Assembly (NCBI GenBank): GCA_025210805.1
Contig: JAOAQX010000028.1
Location: 149,391 to 213,390 of the forward strand
From: Flavobacteriales bacterium
GTDB lineage: Bacteria; Bacteroidota; Bacteroidia; Flavobacteriales; CAJXXR01
DNA: 64,000 nt
Direction: 5' to 3'
This document shows, piece by piece, positions 63,874 to 64,000 of the stretch. The notes beneath the pieces were generated by a model. That model was not told the DNA's origin. It ran no database searches and worked only from the letters and a program-made list of their open reading frames with translations. The translations under genes and the position numbers were made by a program. Position 1 is the first letter of the stretch; every line of letters begins with the position of its first letter.

Positions 63874-64000
63874 ACAACGAAGAGTTTGATCCTGGCTCAG
63901 GATGAACGCTAGCGGCAGGCCTAACACATGCAAGTCGAGGGGTAACAGGAGAGCTTGCTCTCGCTGACGACCGGCGCACGGGTGCGTAACGCGTATGCAA
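63874..64000 (+). rRNA. 16S ribosomal RNA, 5' end (cut by window edge)
   Basis: AGAGTTTGATCCTGGCTCAG at 63881-63900 is the universal 16S start region, followed by GATGAACGCTAGCGGCAGGC and the CCTAACACATGCAAGTCGA block with Bacteroidota character. Position 1 is placed 7 bases before the AGAGTTTG, at about 63874. Only the first ~127 bases are present. The gene reads away from queD into the next window. Confidence 0.97.

Overview
The window looks like a piece of a Flavobacteriia-type (Bacteroidota) chromosome. Base composition is AT-rich. Several genes are preceded by the Bacteroidota -7 promoter element TAnnTTTG. The gene set includes type IX secretion (T9SS) cargo, a PorP/SprF-like protein, SprB-type repeats, DUF547 and bacillithiol synthesis (BshA). 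The window ends in the first ~127 bases of a 16S rRNA gene. No tRNA, CRISPR array, prophage or intact insertion sequence was seen.

1-11.9 kb (minus strand): a surface-polysaccharide operon. UDP-sugar dehydrogenases (WbpA/TviB-like and Ugd) come first, followed by WbpD, WbpE and WbpB homologues that make UDP-GlcNAc3NAcA. Next come the flippase Wzx, the polymerase Wzy, the amidotransferase trio WbpG/HisH/HisF that converts an N-acetyl to an acetamidino group, and two GT4 glycosyltransferases (the last cut by the window edge). The predicted product is a repeat unit carrying an amidinated 2,3-diamino-uronic acid. The 2-epimerase WbpI is not in the window.

12-32 kb: mostly housekeeping. It holds two di-haem peroxidase lipoproteins, a YfhO-like membrane protein, GAPDH, lipoyl synthase, and a gatB-thioredoxin lipoprotein-lpxH operon with two TTG starts. 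A LuxR-type regulator, uvrA, an NrnA-like phosphoesterase and a SpoU methyltransferase follow. The run ends with DUF547-rhodanese-TIGR04282 glycosyltransferase-purine nucleoside phosphorylase, which resembles the accessory half of arsenosugar cassettes but lacks ArsM and ArsS here.

32.1-35.3 kb: the most unusual stretch. Small orphan ORFs and two lipoproteins are separated by terminators and by copies of a repeat (two 84-bp copies, 66/67 identical in the core, plus a shorter third) that reads as G-K-L-K-I-G-G. Two genes here are broken by in-frame stops. I read it as a decaying tail of polymorphic-toxin/immunity cassettes whose main toxin gene is gone.

35.4-48.3 kb: membrane and lipoprotein genes, an operon with bshA, a MORN/YwqK lipoprotein, a GH3-beta-lactamase fusion and rdgB, a zinc-ribbon membrane protein, a serine hydrolase, a TPR protein, an immunity-like protein and a CotH-family T9SS cargo. 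Non-coding stretches hide a gene fragment and a dispersed repeat.

48.5-64 kb: rplU-rpmA, two outer-membrane barrels, a MaoC/SDR pair, an SGNH/MBOAT acyl-transfer pair, a PorP/SprF-SprB-repeat pair, dnaA, a split 5'-nucleotidase, an orphan coding fragment, queD, and a 16S rRNA gene with two tandem near-identical promoters.
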